This document shows, piece by piece, positions 6,563 through 6,589 of a stretch of 6,589 bases of DNA. Position 1 is the stretch's first letter. Every line of letters starts with the position of its first letter. Under the pieces are notes generated by a model that saw nothing but the letters and a program-made list of their open reading frames with translations, ran no database searches and was not told the origin of the DNA. Location: assembly GCA_903866485.1 (NCBI GenBank), contig CAIPNT010000012.1, positions 1 through 6,589 of the forward strand, given 5' to 3'. The translations under genes and the position numbers were made by a program. The stretch comes from an uncultured Micrococcales bacterium (lineage in GTDB: Bacteria; Actinomycetota; Actinomycetes; Actinomycetales; Microbacteriaceae).

Positions 6563-6589
6563 ATGGTTTACGCCCGAGGGCCTAGTGAG
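6563..6589 (+). CDS. Possible start of the next gene; ribonuclease E expected from synteny (truncated)
   Basis: Nine codons are visible from the ATG (MVYARGPSE) before the window ends. They hold no recognisable motif, as expected for the variable N-terminus of actinobacterial RNase E. The candidate function rests on neighbours: rne commonly follows ndk, or ndk plus a VKOR gene, in this phylum. The Shine-Dalgarno (GCAGG) is weak and only 4 nt from the ATG. A second frame is also open here, with a GTG at 6585, so both the start and the identity are unsettled. Confidence 0.35.

Overview
The window is a core housekeeping locus of an actinobacterium, most likely Microbacteriaceae. The evidence is the gene order ileS–folC–DUF4233–ndk, a VKOR-family membrane oxidoreductase typed by its Cys motifs, and the wording of the Ndk and FolC motifs. 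Base composition is moderate by eye, lower than in most high-GC relatives, and CTAG tetramers are not scarce. This fits small-genome freshwater lineages of the Aquiluna/Rhodoluna type, but the genus is inference only. I see no transposases, prophage, CRISPR array, tRNA or rRNA.

Layout. Positions 1–239 (minus) hold the N-terminus of a valyl-tRNA synthetase that runs off the left edge. An 81-bp spacer (240–320) carries back-to-back promoter candidates for valS and ileS. From 321 to 5726 four plus-strand genes form a tight probable operon: ileS, folC (TTG start inside the ileS stop), a four-helix DUF4233 membrane protein (8-nt overlap with folC) and ndk (ATG directly after the previous stop). 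A VKOR gene (5734–6360, minus) converges on ndk with 7 bp between stop codons. Positions 6361–6562 form a non-coding divergent region with a 10-bp perfect inverted repeat whose arms can act as the -10 elements of two outward promoters. It also has a 10-bp tandem repeat and a hairpin touching the ATG at 6563. The gene starting there is cut after 9 codons; synteny in Actinobacteria suggests ribonuclease E (rne), but the 9 residues cannot confirm it.

How the genes work together. ValRS and IleRS charge the two branched-chain tRNAs that are most easily confused. FolC makes folylpolyglutamates, which feed one-carbon, purine and thymidylate synthesis. Ndk balances nucleoside triphosphates. DUF4233 has no known function but keeps its place between folC and ndk. 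VKOR regenerates the oxidant for disulfide formation in exported proteins.

No new multi-gene system is evident. The points most worth checking are the symmetric divergent promoter with a predicted leaderless VKOR transcript, the start-codon hairpin of the presumed rne gene, the archaeal-like ValRS next to a type-2 IleRS, and the DUF4233 protein.
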